Notes: generated by a model from the sequence alone, not told the origin. A stretch of DNA of 64,000 nt from Mycolicibacterium neoaurum (GCF_036946495.1 NZ_JAQIIX010000001.1:744001-808000); one strand, 5' to 3'; numbered from the stretch's first letter, positions 34,393 to 43,112 are shown. Numbers and translations are program-made.

Positions 34393-34766
34393 CTGCGATC
34401 ACCACTCATCTCTGCCAGTGCGGCATGGTGCTGCGGACAATAACGCGGAATGGCCGTACCCAGGAACTGCCACACCTGCTCGGTGCTCAAGGTGCGGGCA
34501 AGGTTGCGGGACAGGAACACCGCAGACTCCGAGGCATTCGCATCGACACCGGTGGTGAGCCGTCGGCAGGCAATCTTTGCCAGCCACGCGTTGTAGTCCC
34601 GCTGGCCATAGATGCCGAAGCCGTGCAGGGTATTCGCGAAATCGGTGTCGACATCGGCATGCGCCGGAGTCGCCCAGCCGATGCTCATCACGGCGAGCAC
34701 GGCTGAAGCCATGGCCAGAAGGCGATTTCTCACCTGCACTCTCCGGTTCATGCGCTGGCCTCTCAT
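34389..34766 (-). CDS. secreted DUF732 protein
   Basis: 125 residues. Signal peptide LLAMASAVLAVMSIGWATPAHA, then DUF732 mature region DVDTDFANTLHGFGIYGQRDYNAWLAKIACRRL with two Cys (KIACRRL and IPRYCPQH), the usual disulfide of this mycobacterial family. ATG 34766 overlaps the mmpL stop (ATGA); ATG 34751 is an alternative that gives a shorter signal peptide. Function is unknown; position between mmpL and the Rv0455c-like gene suggests an exported partner of the transporter. Confidence 0.87.
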   Translation of the reverse strand: MRGQRMNRRVQVRNRLLAMASAVLAVMSIGWATPAHADVDTDFANTLHGFGIYGQRDYNAWLAKIACRRLTTGVDANASESAVFLSRNLARTLSTEQVWQFLGTAIPRYCPQHHAALAEMSGDRR

Positions 34767-37642
34767 GAGGTGACCTGCGGGATTGGTGCGGTATGCGGTT
34801 CCTCGGGTTCGGGACCTGCCGCAGGTTTGGGTGGATGCGTGATCTTGTACGTGTTCAACGGCCACCAGAACCAGCGACCCAACGCAGAGGCGATGGACGG
34901 CGTCATGAAGGCACGCACGATCAAGGTGTCGACAATGAGTCCGATCCCGATCGTCATGCCGAGTTGTCCGACCACGCGCAGGTCACTGACGATCATCGAG
35001 GCCATGGTGAACGCGAAGACCAGGCCCGCGGCGGTGACGACCCGACCGGTCGCCCCCATCCCGCGGATCATCCCGGTGTTGAGACCGGCGTGGATCTCCT
35101 CCTTCAGCCGCGAAACCACCAGGAGGTTGTAGTCCGAGCCGACAGCCAGCAGGATGACCATGGACAGCGGGATCACGATCCACTGCACGCCGATGCCCAG
35201 GACTTCCTGCCAGAGCAGCACCGATAGACCGCAGGCCGTCCCGAGCGACGCAGCAACCGTCCCCACGATCACCAACGCGGCGACCACGCTGCGCGTGATG
35301 ATCAGCATGATCGCGAAGATCAGGATCATCGAGGCGATGATCGCAATCATCACGTCGGTCTTCACACCACTTTGCATGTCGTTGTACAGCGATGCCGTGC
35401 CAGCGAGGGACACCTTCGCGTTGGCCAGTGGGGTGCCCTTCACCGCGTCGGCAACCACATCCTTCATGTCTCGGACGTGCTCGATGCCCTCGACGGAGGC
35501 GGGGTCACCCTGGTGGGTGATGATGAACCGGACCGCTTTACCATCCGGGGAGACGAACATGTCCAGACCACGCTTGAAGTCCGGATTCTGGAAGACGTCC
35601 GGCGGCAGGTAGAAGAAGTCGTCGTTCTTCGCCTGATCGAAGAACAGACCGATTTCGGTCGCGCCGCGGGCGAGTTCCTGTTGCTGGGCCTGAGTTCCGG
35701 CCATCACGCTGTGGGTGGCGAGCATGAAGTCCCGCATGGTGCGCATCGAATCGATGGTGGGCAGCAAGGTTGCCTGCATCTGCGGCATCAGTGTGTCCAG
35801 CTTGTCCAGATCTGTGCTCAGACTGCCGATCTGATCCGCGAGCTTGTCGATACCGTCCAACGAGTCGAAGATCGACCGCAACGCATGGCAGATCGGAATG
35901 TCGTAGCAGTGCGGTTCCCAATAGAAGTAGTTGCGCAACGGTCGGAAGAAGTCGTCGAAATCGGCGATGTGATCCCGTAATTCGTTGGTGGTGGCGACCA
36001 TGTCGTGGGTCTTCTCCACCATGCTGTGAGTGGTGTCGGTGAGCTCGGTCATGATGGAGTACATGCGCTCCATGTTGGCGATCGTCGAGCTCAGTTCATC
36101 CGCTTGCTGCAGCATCTGAGCCGAGTTGTCATTGTTGAACTTCGCGGCCTGCAGTGTCCCGGCGTTCTGGGCGCCCAGCATGAACGGGATGGAACTGTGC
36201 TCGATCGGCGCACCGAGCGGGCGGGTGATGGTCTGGACCCGCTCGATACCGCGCATGTGCACCACGCTCTTGGCGACCCTGTCGATCACCAGCATGTCCG
36301 CCGGGTTGCGCAGGTCGTGATCGGCTTCCAGCATGAGCAGTTCGGGGTTCATCCGCGCCTGGGAGAAGTGCCGGTCGGCGACCGCCATGGCCAGGTTGGC
36401 CGGCATGTCCTCCGGGGTGAACTTCTGGTCGTTGTACTGCGGGACATAGGTGGTCAGGCTGACGAAACCGAGCACTGCGATCAGCGTGGTGACCACGATG
36501 ATCGGACCGGGCCAACGCACGACCGCCGTGCCCACCTTGCGCCACCCCTTGGCGGACAGCTCCCGTTTGGGTTCCAGCAGACCGAATTTGGAGGCGACGG
36601 TCAGCACCGCGGGGGCGAGCGTGAGGGCAGCGAAGATGATCACCAGGATCGACAACGCACACGGGATGGACATCGTCCGGAAGTACGGCAGCGTGGTCAT
36701 GGTGAGGCAGAGGCAGGCACCGGCGATGGTGAGCCCCGAACCCAGGATCACATGCGAAACACCGTGATAAGAGACGTAATAGGCATCCTCGGGACTCAGG
36801 CCCTTAGACCGTTCCTCGTGATAGCGGCCCCACAGGAAGATCACGTAGTCGGTACCCGCGGCCAGGGCCAGCATGGTCACCATGCTGACCGCATACGGTG
36901 TCAGGCCGATCAGGTTCAGGTATCCTGCGGCTGCGGTAACCCCCTGGGCAGCAAAGAGTTCGAGTCCGATGATGACCATCGAGATCAGCATGGTGACGAT
37001 CGACCGATAGATGATGAGTAGCATGGCGATGATCACGCCGACCGAGACCAGCTCCATCACAGCCATGCTCTGGTGTCCGGCGATGCTGGTATCGGCGTTG
37101 AGCACCGTGTTTCCGGCTACGTGGGCTTTGATGCCCGGCGGGGCCGGGACTGAATCGACGATCTGGCGCACCGCTGCGACAGATTCGTGACTGAGCGTGG
37201 TGCCTTGGGAGCCGTTGAGGAAGATCTGAACGTAGGCGGACTTGCCGTCCACGCTCTGGGATCCGGCAGCGGTCAGTGGGTCGCTCCAGAAATCCTGCAC
37301 GTTCTGGACGTGATCGTGGTCGGCCTTGAGCTTGGCGACGATGTCGTTGTAGTACGCGTGGGCGCTGTCCCCCAGTTGGTCGTCACCCTCCAAGACCACC
37401 ATGGCGGTGGAATCGGAGTCGTACTGCTGGAACACCTTGCCGATGTTGAGCATCGCTTGGTACGACGGCGCGCTTGTCGGGCTCAGCGGTACCGATCGCG
37501 TCGCCGCGATGTCGTCGAGAGACGGCACGAACATTCCCAGGAGCACCGCGATGGCCACCCACACCAGGATGATCGGCAACGCCAGCACCCGGATGAGACG
37601 GGCGATGACGGGACGGTGCGGTGCTGAATGCGCGTTGCTCAT
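34763..37642 (-). CDS. MmpL-family RND lipid/siderophore exporter
   Basis: 959 residues, similar in length to MmpL4/MmpL5. Twelve membrane helices in the RND pattern: one at the N-terminus, a first periplasmic domain (about 50-200), five helices, then a second, largely helical periplasmic domain rich in coiled coil (about 490-720), then five or six helices. The proton-relay Asp-Tyr pairs are visible in LAAGTDYVIFLWGRY and AVGSDYNLLVVSRL. It overlaps mmpS and the DUF732 gene by 4 bases each. Substrate may be a lipid or siderophore-like molecule; the Rv0455c-type partner favours a mycobactin-like or related cargo. Confidence 0.94.
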   Translation of the reverse strand: MSNAHSAPHRPVIARLIRVLALPIILVWVAIAVLLGMFVPSLDDIAATRSVPLSPTSAPSYQAMLNIGKVFQQYDSDSTAMVVLEGDDQLGDSAHAYYNDIVAKLKADHDHVQNVQDFWSDPLTAAGSQSVDGKSAYVQIFLNGSQGTTLSHESVAAVRQIVDSVPAPPGIKAHVAGNTVLNADTSIAGHQSMAVMELVSVGVIIAMLLIIYRSIVTMLISMVIIGLELFAAQGVTAAAGYLNLIGLTPYAVSMVTMLALAAGTDYVIFLWGRYHEERSKGLSPEDAYYVSYHGVSHVILGSGLTIAGACLCLTMTTLPYFRTMSIPCALSILVIIFAALTLAPAVLTVASKFGLLEPKRELSAKGWRKVGTAVVRWPGPIIVVTTLIAVLGFVSLTTYVPQYNDQKFTPEDMPANLAMAVADRHFSQARMNPELLMLEADHDLRNPADMLVIDRVAKSVVHMRGIERVQTITRPLGAPIEHSSIPFMLGAQNAGTLQAAKFNNDNSAQMLQQADELSSTIANMERMYSIMTELTDTTHSMVEKTHDMVATTNELRDHIADFDDFFRPLRNYFYWEPHCYDIPICHALRSIFDSLDGIDKLADQIGSLSTDLDKLDTLMPQMQATLLPTIDSMRTMRDFMLATHSVMAGTQAQQQELARGATEIGLFFDQAKNDDFFYLPPDVFQNPDFKRGLDMFVSPDGKAVRFIITHQGDPASVEGIEHVRDMKDVVADAVKGTPLANAKVSLAGTASLYNDMQSGVKTDVMIAIIASMILIFAIMLIITRSVVAALVIVGTVAASLGTACGLSVLLWQEVLGIGVQWIVIPLSMVILLAVGSDYNLLVVSRLKEEIHAGLNTGMIRGMGATGRVVTAAGLVFAFTMASMIVSDLRVVGQLGMTIGIGLIVDTLIVRAFMTPSIASALGRWFWWPLNTYKITHPPKPAAGPEPEEPHTAPIPQVTS

Positions 37643-38070
37643 ACGGATTTCACCAAGCAGTAGATGAACGGTTTGATGGAGTCCGAGCTCGTCCGGTCAT
37701 CACGCACGTCGCCGTCGACGGAGACGCGGCAGGCCAGATCGCTGACCGCGGTGTCACCCTGGGCCATGATGTTGGCCGACATCGATGGCAGCGTCGTGAC
37801 GATCGTGTGTGACCAGGGCAGCGGCGCGTTCTCGACCAGGTTCGGCTGGCCGTTCTCATCGAGATAGTTCACGGTCACCGAACCCCCCGAACCGGTGACC
37901 TCGTAGGTGATGTGCTTCGGATTGAAGTTCGCGGTGATGCCCGAACCTTCGCCAGCCACCGGCGCGGGCGCGTAGGCCGACTCTCGAATACGACCGATGA
38001 CGAAAACGCCCAATGCGACGACGACAACCAGCAGCAGAGGTATCCACGACCTCTTGAGCAACCGGACCAC
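37639..38070 (-). CDS. MmpS-family membrane-anchored MmpL partner
   Basis: 143 residues: one N-terminal membrane helix (IPLLLVVVVALGVFVIGRI) and a periplasmic beta-sandwich (ITYEVTGSGGSVTVNYLDENGQPNLVENAPLPWSHTI) with C-terminal Cys pair (LACRVSVDG, YCLVKSV), as in MmpS4/5. MmpS is the obligate small partner of its MmpL. ATGA overlap with mmpL; first gene of the operon. Confidence 0.94.
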   Translation of the reverse strand: MVRLLKRSWIPLLLVVVVALGVFVIGRIRESAYAPAPVAGEGSGITANFNPKHITYEVTGSGGSVTVNYLDENGQPNLVENAPLPWSHTIVTTLPSMSANIMAQGDTAVSDLACRVSVDGDVRDDRTSSDSIKPFIYCLVKSV

Positions 38071-38171
38071 CGAATCTCCCTATGCCGAGCACCAATTGGC
38101 GGGCAGCGCTGCCCGGATCCTTCAGCGGAACTCAAGTTCCGTGTGATGGACGAGGGGAACTGTAGCGCATA

Positions 38172-38192
38172 TTTAGTTACTTCGCCTAACAA
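38172..38192. promoter_or_regulatory. shared TTTAG-N6-CGCCTA-A-CAA element upstream of mmpS
   Basis: About 100 bases upstream of mmpS, TTTAG (38172-38176), 6 bases and CGCCTA-A-CAA (38183-38192) repeat the arrangement seen at the mce and hydratase promoters. TTGTTA on the minus strand (38192-38187) could be a -35, but no good -10 sits at the right distance, so only the element is called, not a promoter. Confidence 0.45.
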
Positions 38193-38301
38193 GCTTCAGC
38201 GGAGGGGCGCGCCGGCGTTTCCTGCGGCGACGCGGTGAGCGATCTACTCTGCCGACCGAGCTGCGGCCGCGACTGCCGTCGCCACCGCACGACCCGCGAC
38301 G

Positions 38302-39072
38302 CTAGTGCGGGCCACGTTCCTCGGCGACGGAGTTGGCGCCATCGACGACGACGACCTGACCGCTGACATACGAGGCGCCCGGGGAAGCAAGAAAAGCCAC
38401 GACCGACGCGACCTCCTCGGGCCGCCCGGAACGACGCAATGGCGTGGCCGCTCCCATCTCGCGCTCGTGCTGAGTGGCCGAGCCGGTGTCGATCCATCCC
38501 GGTGCCACGACATTGGCGGTGATGCCGAGGTGCCCGTAGTCGAGAGCCACCGATCGGGTCAATCCGACGATCGCGGCCTTGGCCGCGTGGTAAGAGGCAT
38601 CGCCGCGGTAGGCCATCACCGGCCCGGACACCGAGCCGACGCTCACGATGCGGCCGTAACGGCGATCGGTCATGCTTTTCAGGGCGGCACGGGTGACGAA
38701 GAAGTTGGTATCCAGGTTGCGCGCCAACGCCGCTCGCCACTGGTCGTCCGGCGTGGCGTCGGCGGGTAGTTGCTCCTCGGCGCCGGTGGTCGCGACCATG
38801 CCGGCGTTGTTGACCAGAACGTCGACCCGGCCCCACCGGTCACGTGCCGAGGCCACCAGATCGTTGGCGACAGCCGAGTCACTGAGGTCGCCCACGAACC
38901 CGGCAGCGTCGATCCCGACGTCCTGTAACTGCGCCACCCGGTCGTGGATGCGTTCGGAGGTGGCGGCGATCAGCACGTGGTGGGATTCACCGAGCAGGCG
39001 GGCCGACGCGAAACCGATGCCCTCAGCGCTGCCGGCGCCCGTGATGACCGCAACCGGATCGTCGGTCGGCAT
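38302..39072 (-). CDS. SDR-family oxidoreductase
   Basis: 256 residues: VITGAGSAEGIGFASARLL, NNAGMVATTG, SVGSVSGPVMAYRGDASYHAAKAA (Ser-Tyr-Lys) and VAPGWIDTGS. ATG 39072 follows GAGGATCTCT; TTG 39084 is unnecessary. It stands alone, 231 bases upstream of mmpS on the same strand, so it may share the transcript only by read-through. The substrate is not predictable. Confidence 0.9.
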   Translation of the reverse strand: MPTDDPVAVITGAGSAEGIGFASARLLGESHHVLIAATSERIHDRVAQLQDVGIDAAGFVGDLSDSAVANDLVASARDRWGRVDVLVNNAGMVATTGAEEQLPADATPDDQWRAALARNLDTNFFVTRAALKSMTDRRYGRIVSVGSVSGPVMAYRGDASYHAAKAAIVGLTRSVALDYGHLGITANVVAPGWIDTGSATQHEREMGAATPLRRSGRPEEVASVVAFLASPGASYVSGQVVVVDGANSVAEERGPH

Positions 39073-39096
39073 AGAGATCCTCAATTCGGGAGAGTT

Positions 39097-39121
39097 AGAG
39101 GTTGTAGCCTCTGACTGTCAG
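39097..39121. promoter_or_regulatory. paired short palindromes upstream of the SDR gene
   Basis: AGAGG-ttgtag-CCTCT (39097-39112) is followed immediately by CTGAC-t-GTCAG (39111-39121). Both lie 25-50 bases upstream of the SDR start at 39072, a normal operator distance. No regulator is adjacent. Confidence 0.35.
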
Positions 39122-39269
39122 CACGGTTGCTCTCACGCCGCAGTTTCGATGATGCGGAACGCTTTTGGGGTTACGACCAAGCCTTGCACGAGTTGTGATG
39201 CTACGACTGCACCGCACAGCGTGGTCCATCTTCCTAGAACGCCACGGAGGGCTCCGTCGAGTGGTGTCC

Positions 39270-39566
39270 TCAGCCTGCCGCGGCAAGCGGGCGGATGCGG
39301 TCCAGCTCGTCCCCCCGCTCGGCGCGAGCCACGTCGGCGTCATAGCGCGCCTGCAAGTTGATCCAGAACATGTCCGACAGCCCCAGCGCGCGCGAGAGCC
39401 GCAGGCCAGTGTCGGCGGTGATGGCTCGCCGCCCCCGGATGATCTCGCTCAACCGGGTCTGCGGTACGTGTATTTCCTGAGCCAGCCGGTAGGCGCTGAT
39501 GCCCATCGGTACGAGGAACTCTTCGGCGAGGATCTCGCCGGGGTGGGTTGGGGCGAAGTCGGCCAT
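39270..39566 (-). CDS. higA: HigA-type antitoxin (XRE/Cro helix-turn-helix)
   Basis: 98 residues: THPGEILAEEFLVPMGISAYRLAQEIHVPQTRLSEIIRGRRAITADTGLRLSRALGLSDMFWINLQARYD, the standard HigA/VapI antitoxin helix-turn-helix. It should neutralise the RelE-like toxin and, with it, repress the promoter at 39868-39896. AAAGGAACACC precedes the ATG. It follows the toxin gene by 12 bases, the toxin-first order that distinguishes higBA from most other modules. Confidence 0.93.
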   Translation of the reverse strand: MADFAPTHPGEILAEEFLVPMGISAYRLAQEIHVPQTRLSEIIRGRRAITADTGLRLSRALGLSDMFWINLQARYDADVARAERGDELDRIRPLAAAG

Positions 39567-39578
39567 GGTGTTCCTTTC

Positions 39579-39860
39579 TCAGTGGTAGTCGGTCAGCTCG
39601 ACGTCATCAGCGCCGCCGTCGCGCCAGGTGAAGCAGATGCGGAACTGGTCGTTGACGCGGATGCTGTGCTGCCCCTCGCGGGGTGGCAGTAGCTTTTCCA
39701 GCCGGTTCCCCGGCGGGACACGTAGGTCGCTGATGTTCTCCGCGGCATCGAGAATCTGCATCTTGCGCCGCGCAGCCTTGGCAAGTTCCACGCTGATCCC
39801 CTTGGGACGGCGCAGCTCCCAGACCTTCTGGGTGTCGCCGTCCCTGAACGACCGGATCAC
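39579..39860 (-). CDS. higB: HigB-type toxin (RelE superfamily mRNA endonuclease)
   Basis: About 93 residues: VIRSFRDGDTQKVWE, ARRKMQILDAAENISDLRVPPGNRLEKLL, HSIRVNDQFRICFTW and a C-terminal DVELTDYH. This is the HigB/plasmid-killer fold; the conserved Arg residues in SIRVNDQFRICF and the terminal His are the expected catalytic site for ribosome-dependent mRNA cleavage. The frame is open to 40139, but the domain begins here. GTG 39860 lies 8 bases downstream of the -10 element, so the message is probably leaderless; GTG 39866 is an alternative. Confidence 0.9.
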   Translation of the reverse strand: MIRSFRDGDTQKVWELRRPKGISVELAKAARRKMQILDAAENISDLRVPPGNRLEKLLPPREGQHSIRVNDQFRICFTWRDGGADDVELTDYH

Positions 39861-39867
39861 ATCCACA

Positions 39868-39896
39868 ATGCTAACGCCACCCGTTAGTAACGTCAA
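39868..39896 (-). promoter_or_regulatory. higBA promoter with internal operator
   Basis: Leftward TTGACG (39896-39891), exactly 17 bases and TAGCAT (39873-39868) make a near-ideal promoter. A perfect inverted repeat CTAACG-ccacc-CGTTAG (39871-39887) fills the spacer and touches the -10, the expected autoregulation site for HigA. The predicted transcript start (about 39861) coincides with the toxin GTG. Confidence 0.7.
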
Positions 39897-40170
39897 TCGG
39901 GAGTGCGCGATAGTCTTTCGCGCAGCCAATGGCCTGGCGACCTTGGACTGGGCGCTTCGACATGACGAAGATCCGGCGAGGTAGGCCAGGGGAACGCCCA
40001 CGTTCACACGCTTATAGGACTCCGGGTTCGCGATCGCGCCTGAAATAGTCTCTCGACTGGGCTCATCAGGAGCCAGCCAGCAAACAATATTGACTTCTGC
40101 GAAGAATCTGACGTCCTCGGTCGAACGGCTATGGCACAATGCTGCCGAAGTTATTTCGCAGGGGGATTCA
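39897..40170. other. region between higBA promoter and exonuclease-fusion gene
   Basis: No gene is supported here. Frames on both strands continue from neighbours without domain content. TTGACT at 40090-40095 may be a -35 for the rightward gene, but no matching -10 is clear. Confidence 0.4.
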
Positions 40171-42774
40171 GTGGGTTTTTACATCCGCAAGAGTTTGAGT
40201 GCCGGGCCGTTCCGGTTCAATCTCAGCAAGTCCGGTGTCGGGGTCAGCGTCGGCGTGCCAGGATTCCGAGTCGGCACCGGACCGCGGGGCAACTACGTCC
40301 ACATGGGTCGCGGCGGCATCTATTACCGCACCACGTTGAACGGACCGACAGCCCCGGCTACGGCACCGCCGCCGACGCCGACGCGGGCGACATTCCAGCC
40401 CAGCGGCATCCTGATGGAAGATGTCAGCGGCGCCACCGCCGTCGAACTCGCCCCCACCGGTGGCGGCGACATCGTCGAACAACTCAACACTGCCGCCGCC
40501 CGCACCCCGTGGGGATGGTGGGTCACCGCCGCCACGGTCTTACTCGGCCTGATCAGCCTTCCGTGGGGACTGATCGTCTGGGCACTACTCGCACCGCTGT
40601 GCATCTGGATGGTGCTCAACGACCGTGCCCGCAAGACCGTCATCCTGTTCTACGACGTCGAAGACGAGCACTTCACCTGGTTCGACACCCTCGTGGGCAT
40701 GTGGCCCTGGCTCAGCGAATCACAGAAACTGTGGCGAGTCCTGCAGGCAGGCAACGTAACAACCACCCATCAATTCAAAACGAACTCAGGCGCCGGCCGC
40801 ATCATCAACCGCGTCGACGGAGCCGCGACGACCACCGGCCCGAAGGCTCTTTCGACCAACATCGCCGTCCCGTCGATCACCGCCGGTAAGGCGGCCCTGT
40901 ACTTTCTTCCCGACCGCGTCCTCGTGCGCGACGCTAACCGCTTCAGCGACATCAGCTACGCCCACCTCAACGTCCGATCGGGCGACACCCGCTTCATCGA
41001 AAGCAACGCCACCCCATGCGATGCTGTCCAAGTCGATCAAACCTGGCAGTACGTCAACGTGAAGGGCGGCCCCGACCGCCGCTACAAGAACAACCGCGTG
41101 CTGCCGATCATGCGATACGGCACCCTCGACCTCACAAGCGCGCACGGCCTGCAATGGCAACTCCAGATCTCCCGTGCCGACGCCACCGCCCCGGTCGCCC
41201 GCGCCATCACGGCCGCGCCCCCGCTCCAAGGTCCGACACCGACTGCCGCCGTGCAATATTCGGCAGGACCCGCAAAGCGCACTCCCACCCCGTCGGAACA
41301 TGTCGCACGCGTGACCGCTGCGCCAGCTGTCGCCCCTACCCCTCGATCCAAGAGCACACCGATCACTCGCGCTGTGCTCACCCGCCGTGCGACCGCCTAC
41401 CCCGCGTCCGAGGCGACCTTCACCGCCATTGACCTCGAAACCACAGGCCTTGATCCGGGAAAGGACCGGATTGTTGAAATCGGGCTGGTCAAGTTCCGCG
41501 CTGACGGCACTATCCTCGACGAATTCGCCACCCTGATCAACAGCCCCGGGTCGGACCCCGAGGCCCGCGCGATCCATCAGATCGACGACGCCGATCTTGC
41601 ACGCGCACCATCGATCGGACAAGCCCTTCCCGAAATGCTGGCATTCATCGACGGGACCATTCTGGTCGCGCACAACTGCGAGTTCGAAGAGGGATTCCTA
41701 GCCGCCGCCGCACGCCGCGCCAAGATCACAAAGCCCAAAATCGTTACCCTGTGCACACTTCAGGCCTCACGGCGACAACTCGACGGCCGAGCCTTCAGCC
41801 TCACCGCGATGTACAAGACAGCCACCGGAGGCTGGTCCGACCAAAAGCACACAGCGCTCGGCGACGCACGCGCAGTCCGGGAAGTCCTGCTGTGGCTACT
41901 CAACAACTCCCCGACCGCGCTCTACCTCACCGCCAGTCCCGCCGCCCCACAAGCAACACCATTCACCGAATGCCCCATCAGCTGCCGGCCCGTACCGTTG
42001 GCACGTGGCTCCGTCGCCGAACTGCTCAACTCATTTCCCCAATCGCCCCATCCGCGCTCCGGCGATCCCGCACAAGCGCAGCAGTACGTCGCCCTGCTCA
42101 CCGATGCCGTTGAAGACGGGAGACTGACCTACGAAGAAGCCGAGGCGCTCACCCGCCAGGCTCGAGCGACACGTCTGACCGGCCCACAGCTCAAATCACT
42201 GCACTACACGGCATGGAACGAGACCTATCCCGACAGCAAGGTTGACGATTGGCATCGCTTGTCACCTACGCAGCGCCGCGAAATGTACTTGCTCGCTGAC
42301 GCACTCGGTCTGTCCGAGCTGAGCACCCAGATAGACGGCGTCATTCAGCAGTGCGCCGAACCTTCTCCCCCACCGGAAGCGCGCTATCTGAAGAGTCTTC
42401 GCGTTGCGATCGTTGGTGACCACAGCGAAGTCGTCGACTTGCGAGAGCGCGCCGAAAGTTATGGCGCCAGACTCGCTGTCAATGTCACCAAGACCGTCCA
42501 ATGGATGGTCAGCACCACCCCCGAGGCCACCGATTCCCGGCATACCACAGCGCGAAAACTCGGGATCCCGATCATCACCCCCGCCGAAGGCGCCACGCGC
42601 TTGGACGACGCCATCCGAGAAGCCGAACTCAAAGCCTACGAACGACAACGCGAACTTGACCGCCACGCCGCACTACGCCAACAGCGAGCTGAGGAAGCTG
42701 ACGCCTACTGGCGACCAACCTGGCGACCCACCGAACTCGACCGCGACCCAGAACCACACCCCTGGTACGAGTGA
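40171..42774 (+). CDS. DUF4236 / membrane / DEDDh exonuclease / BRCT-like mosaic protein
   Basis: 867 residues. Order: DUF4236 motif (1-60; FYIRKSLSAGPFRFNLSKSGVGVSVGVPG), Pro/Thr-rich linker, two membrane helices (about 114-150), a beta-rich domain (150-340), linker, DEDDh 3'-5' exonuclease (about 416-580), a TerB-like helical part (630-690) and a BRCT-like C-terminus (742-815). Exonuclease motif I is D421-x-E423, motif III is H560-x4-D565; motif II reads HNCEFEEGF, with Glu506 where Asp is usual. GTG 40171 follows AGGGGGATTCA; the frame opens earlier without a ribosome site. Lies between higBA and an integrase remnant. A membrane-anchored nuclease for DNA or phage defence is inference. Confidence 0.8.
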   Translation: MGFYIRKSLSAGPFRFNLSKSGVGVSVGVPGFRVGTGPRGNYVHMGRGGIYYRTTLNGPTAPATAPPPTPTRATFQPSGILMEDVSGATAVELAPTGGGDIVEQLNTAAARTPWGWWVTAATVLLGLISLPWGLIVWALLAPLCIWMVLNDRARKTVILFYDVEDEHFTWFDTLVGMWPWLSESQKLWRVLQAGNVTTTHQFKTNSGAGRIINRVDGAATTTGPKALSTNIAVPSITAGKAALYFLPDRVLVRDANRFSDISYAHLNVRSGDTRFIESNATPCDAVQVDQTWQYVNVKGGPDRRYKNNRVLPIMRYGTLDLTSAHGLQWQLQISRADATAPVARAITAAPPLQGPTPTAAVQYSAGPAKRTPTPSEHVARVTAAPAVAPTPRSKSTPITRAVLTRRATAYPASEATFTAIDLETTGLDPGKDRIVEIGLVKFRADGTILDEFATLINSPGSDPEARAIHQIDDADLARAPSIGQALPEMLAFIDGTILVAHNCEFEEGFLAAAARRAKITKPKIVTLCTLQASRRQLDGRAFSLTAMYKTATGGWSDQKHTALGDARAVREVLLWLLNNSPTALYLTASPAAPQATPFTECPISCRPVPLARGSVAELLNSFPQSPHPRSGDPAQAQQYVALLTDAVEDGRLTYEEAEALTRQARATRLTGPQLKSLHYTAWNETYPDSKVDDWHRLSPTQRREMYLLADALGLSELSTQIDGVIQQCAEPSPPPEARYLKSLRVAIVGDHSEVVDLRERAESYGARLAVNVTKTVQWMVSTTPEATDSRHTTARKLGIPIITPAEGATRLDDAIREAELKAYERQRELDRHAALRQQRAEEADAYWRPTWRPTELDRDPEPHPWYE

Positions 42775-43112
42775 ATGACTTCGCGGAACCAAAGACTAGG
42801 CCCAGCTCACGGCAGTCTCCAGCAGATCGGGCGGAAGGATGTCGAGCGAGCCCTGATCTGGACAGACGGACCCCTCATCCGCCACGAGTGGTACTCCGAA
42901 GAGTTTGAGCGACTGCGTGCCCGAGCCGGCCTGCGTCGTCTCCGCCCCAGGGGTCTCCGCCACACCAGCGTCAGCCTGATGCTCGCCGGCGGTTTGCCGG
43001 TCCACGTGGTTGCCGTGTAGCACGGGCACGACGCCGCCATATCTCCATCTATCTCTACTCCGGCGCTCAACGAGACGACCTGCGCGCCGCCGGCGCCGCC
43101 CTATTCGGCTGA
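42775..43112 (+). pseudogene. C-terminal remnant of tyrosine integrase (broken)
   Basis: The frame LIRHEWYSEEFERLRARAGLRRLRPRGLRHTSVSLMLAGGLPVHVVAV is the catalytic-domain end of a phage-type integrase with the H-x-x-R motif in LRHTSV. A TAG at 43018-43020 replaces what is TGG (Trp) in relatives. After HGHDAA the reading frame shifts (around 43033-43040) and continues HISIYLYSGAQRDDL, containing the nucleophilic Tyr, to a TGA at 43110. The N-terminal two thirds are missing. It starts 0 bases after the exonuclease gene and ends about 112 bases before the tRNA-Pro 3' end, marking an old integration. Confidence 0.85.

Noticed and set aside
38150..38192. Full sigma-A promoter for mmpS using TTGTTA and TACAGT
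   Set aside because: The spacer would be 22 bases, outside the normal range; only the shared element is reported.
39085..39270. Left attachment site of the island (copy of the tRNA-Pro 3' end)
   Set aside because: I compared this stretch with the tRNA 3' half and found no repeat of useful length, so no att site is called.
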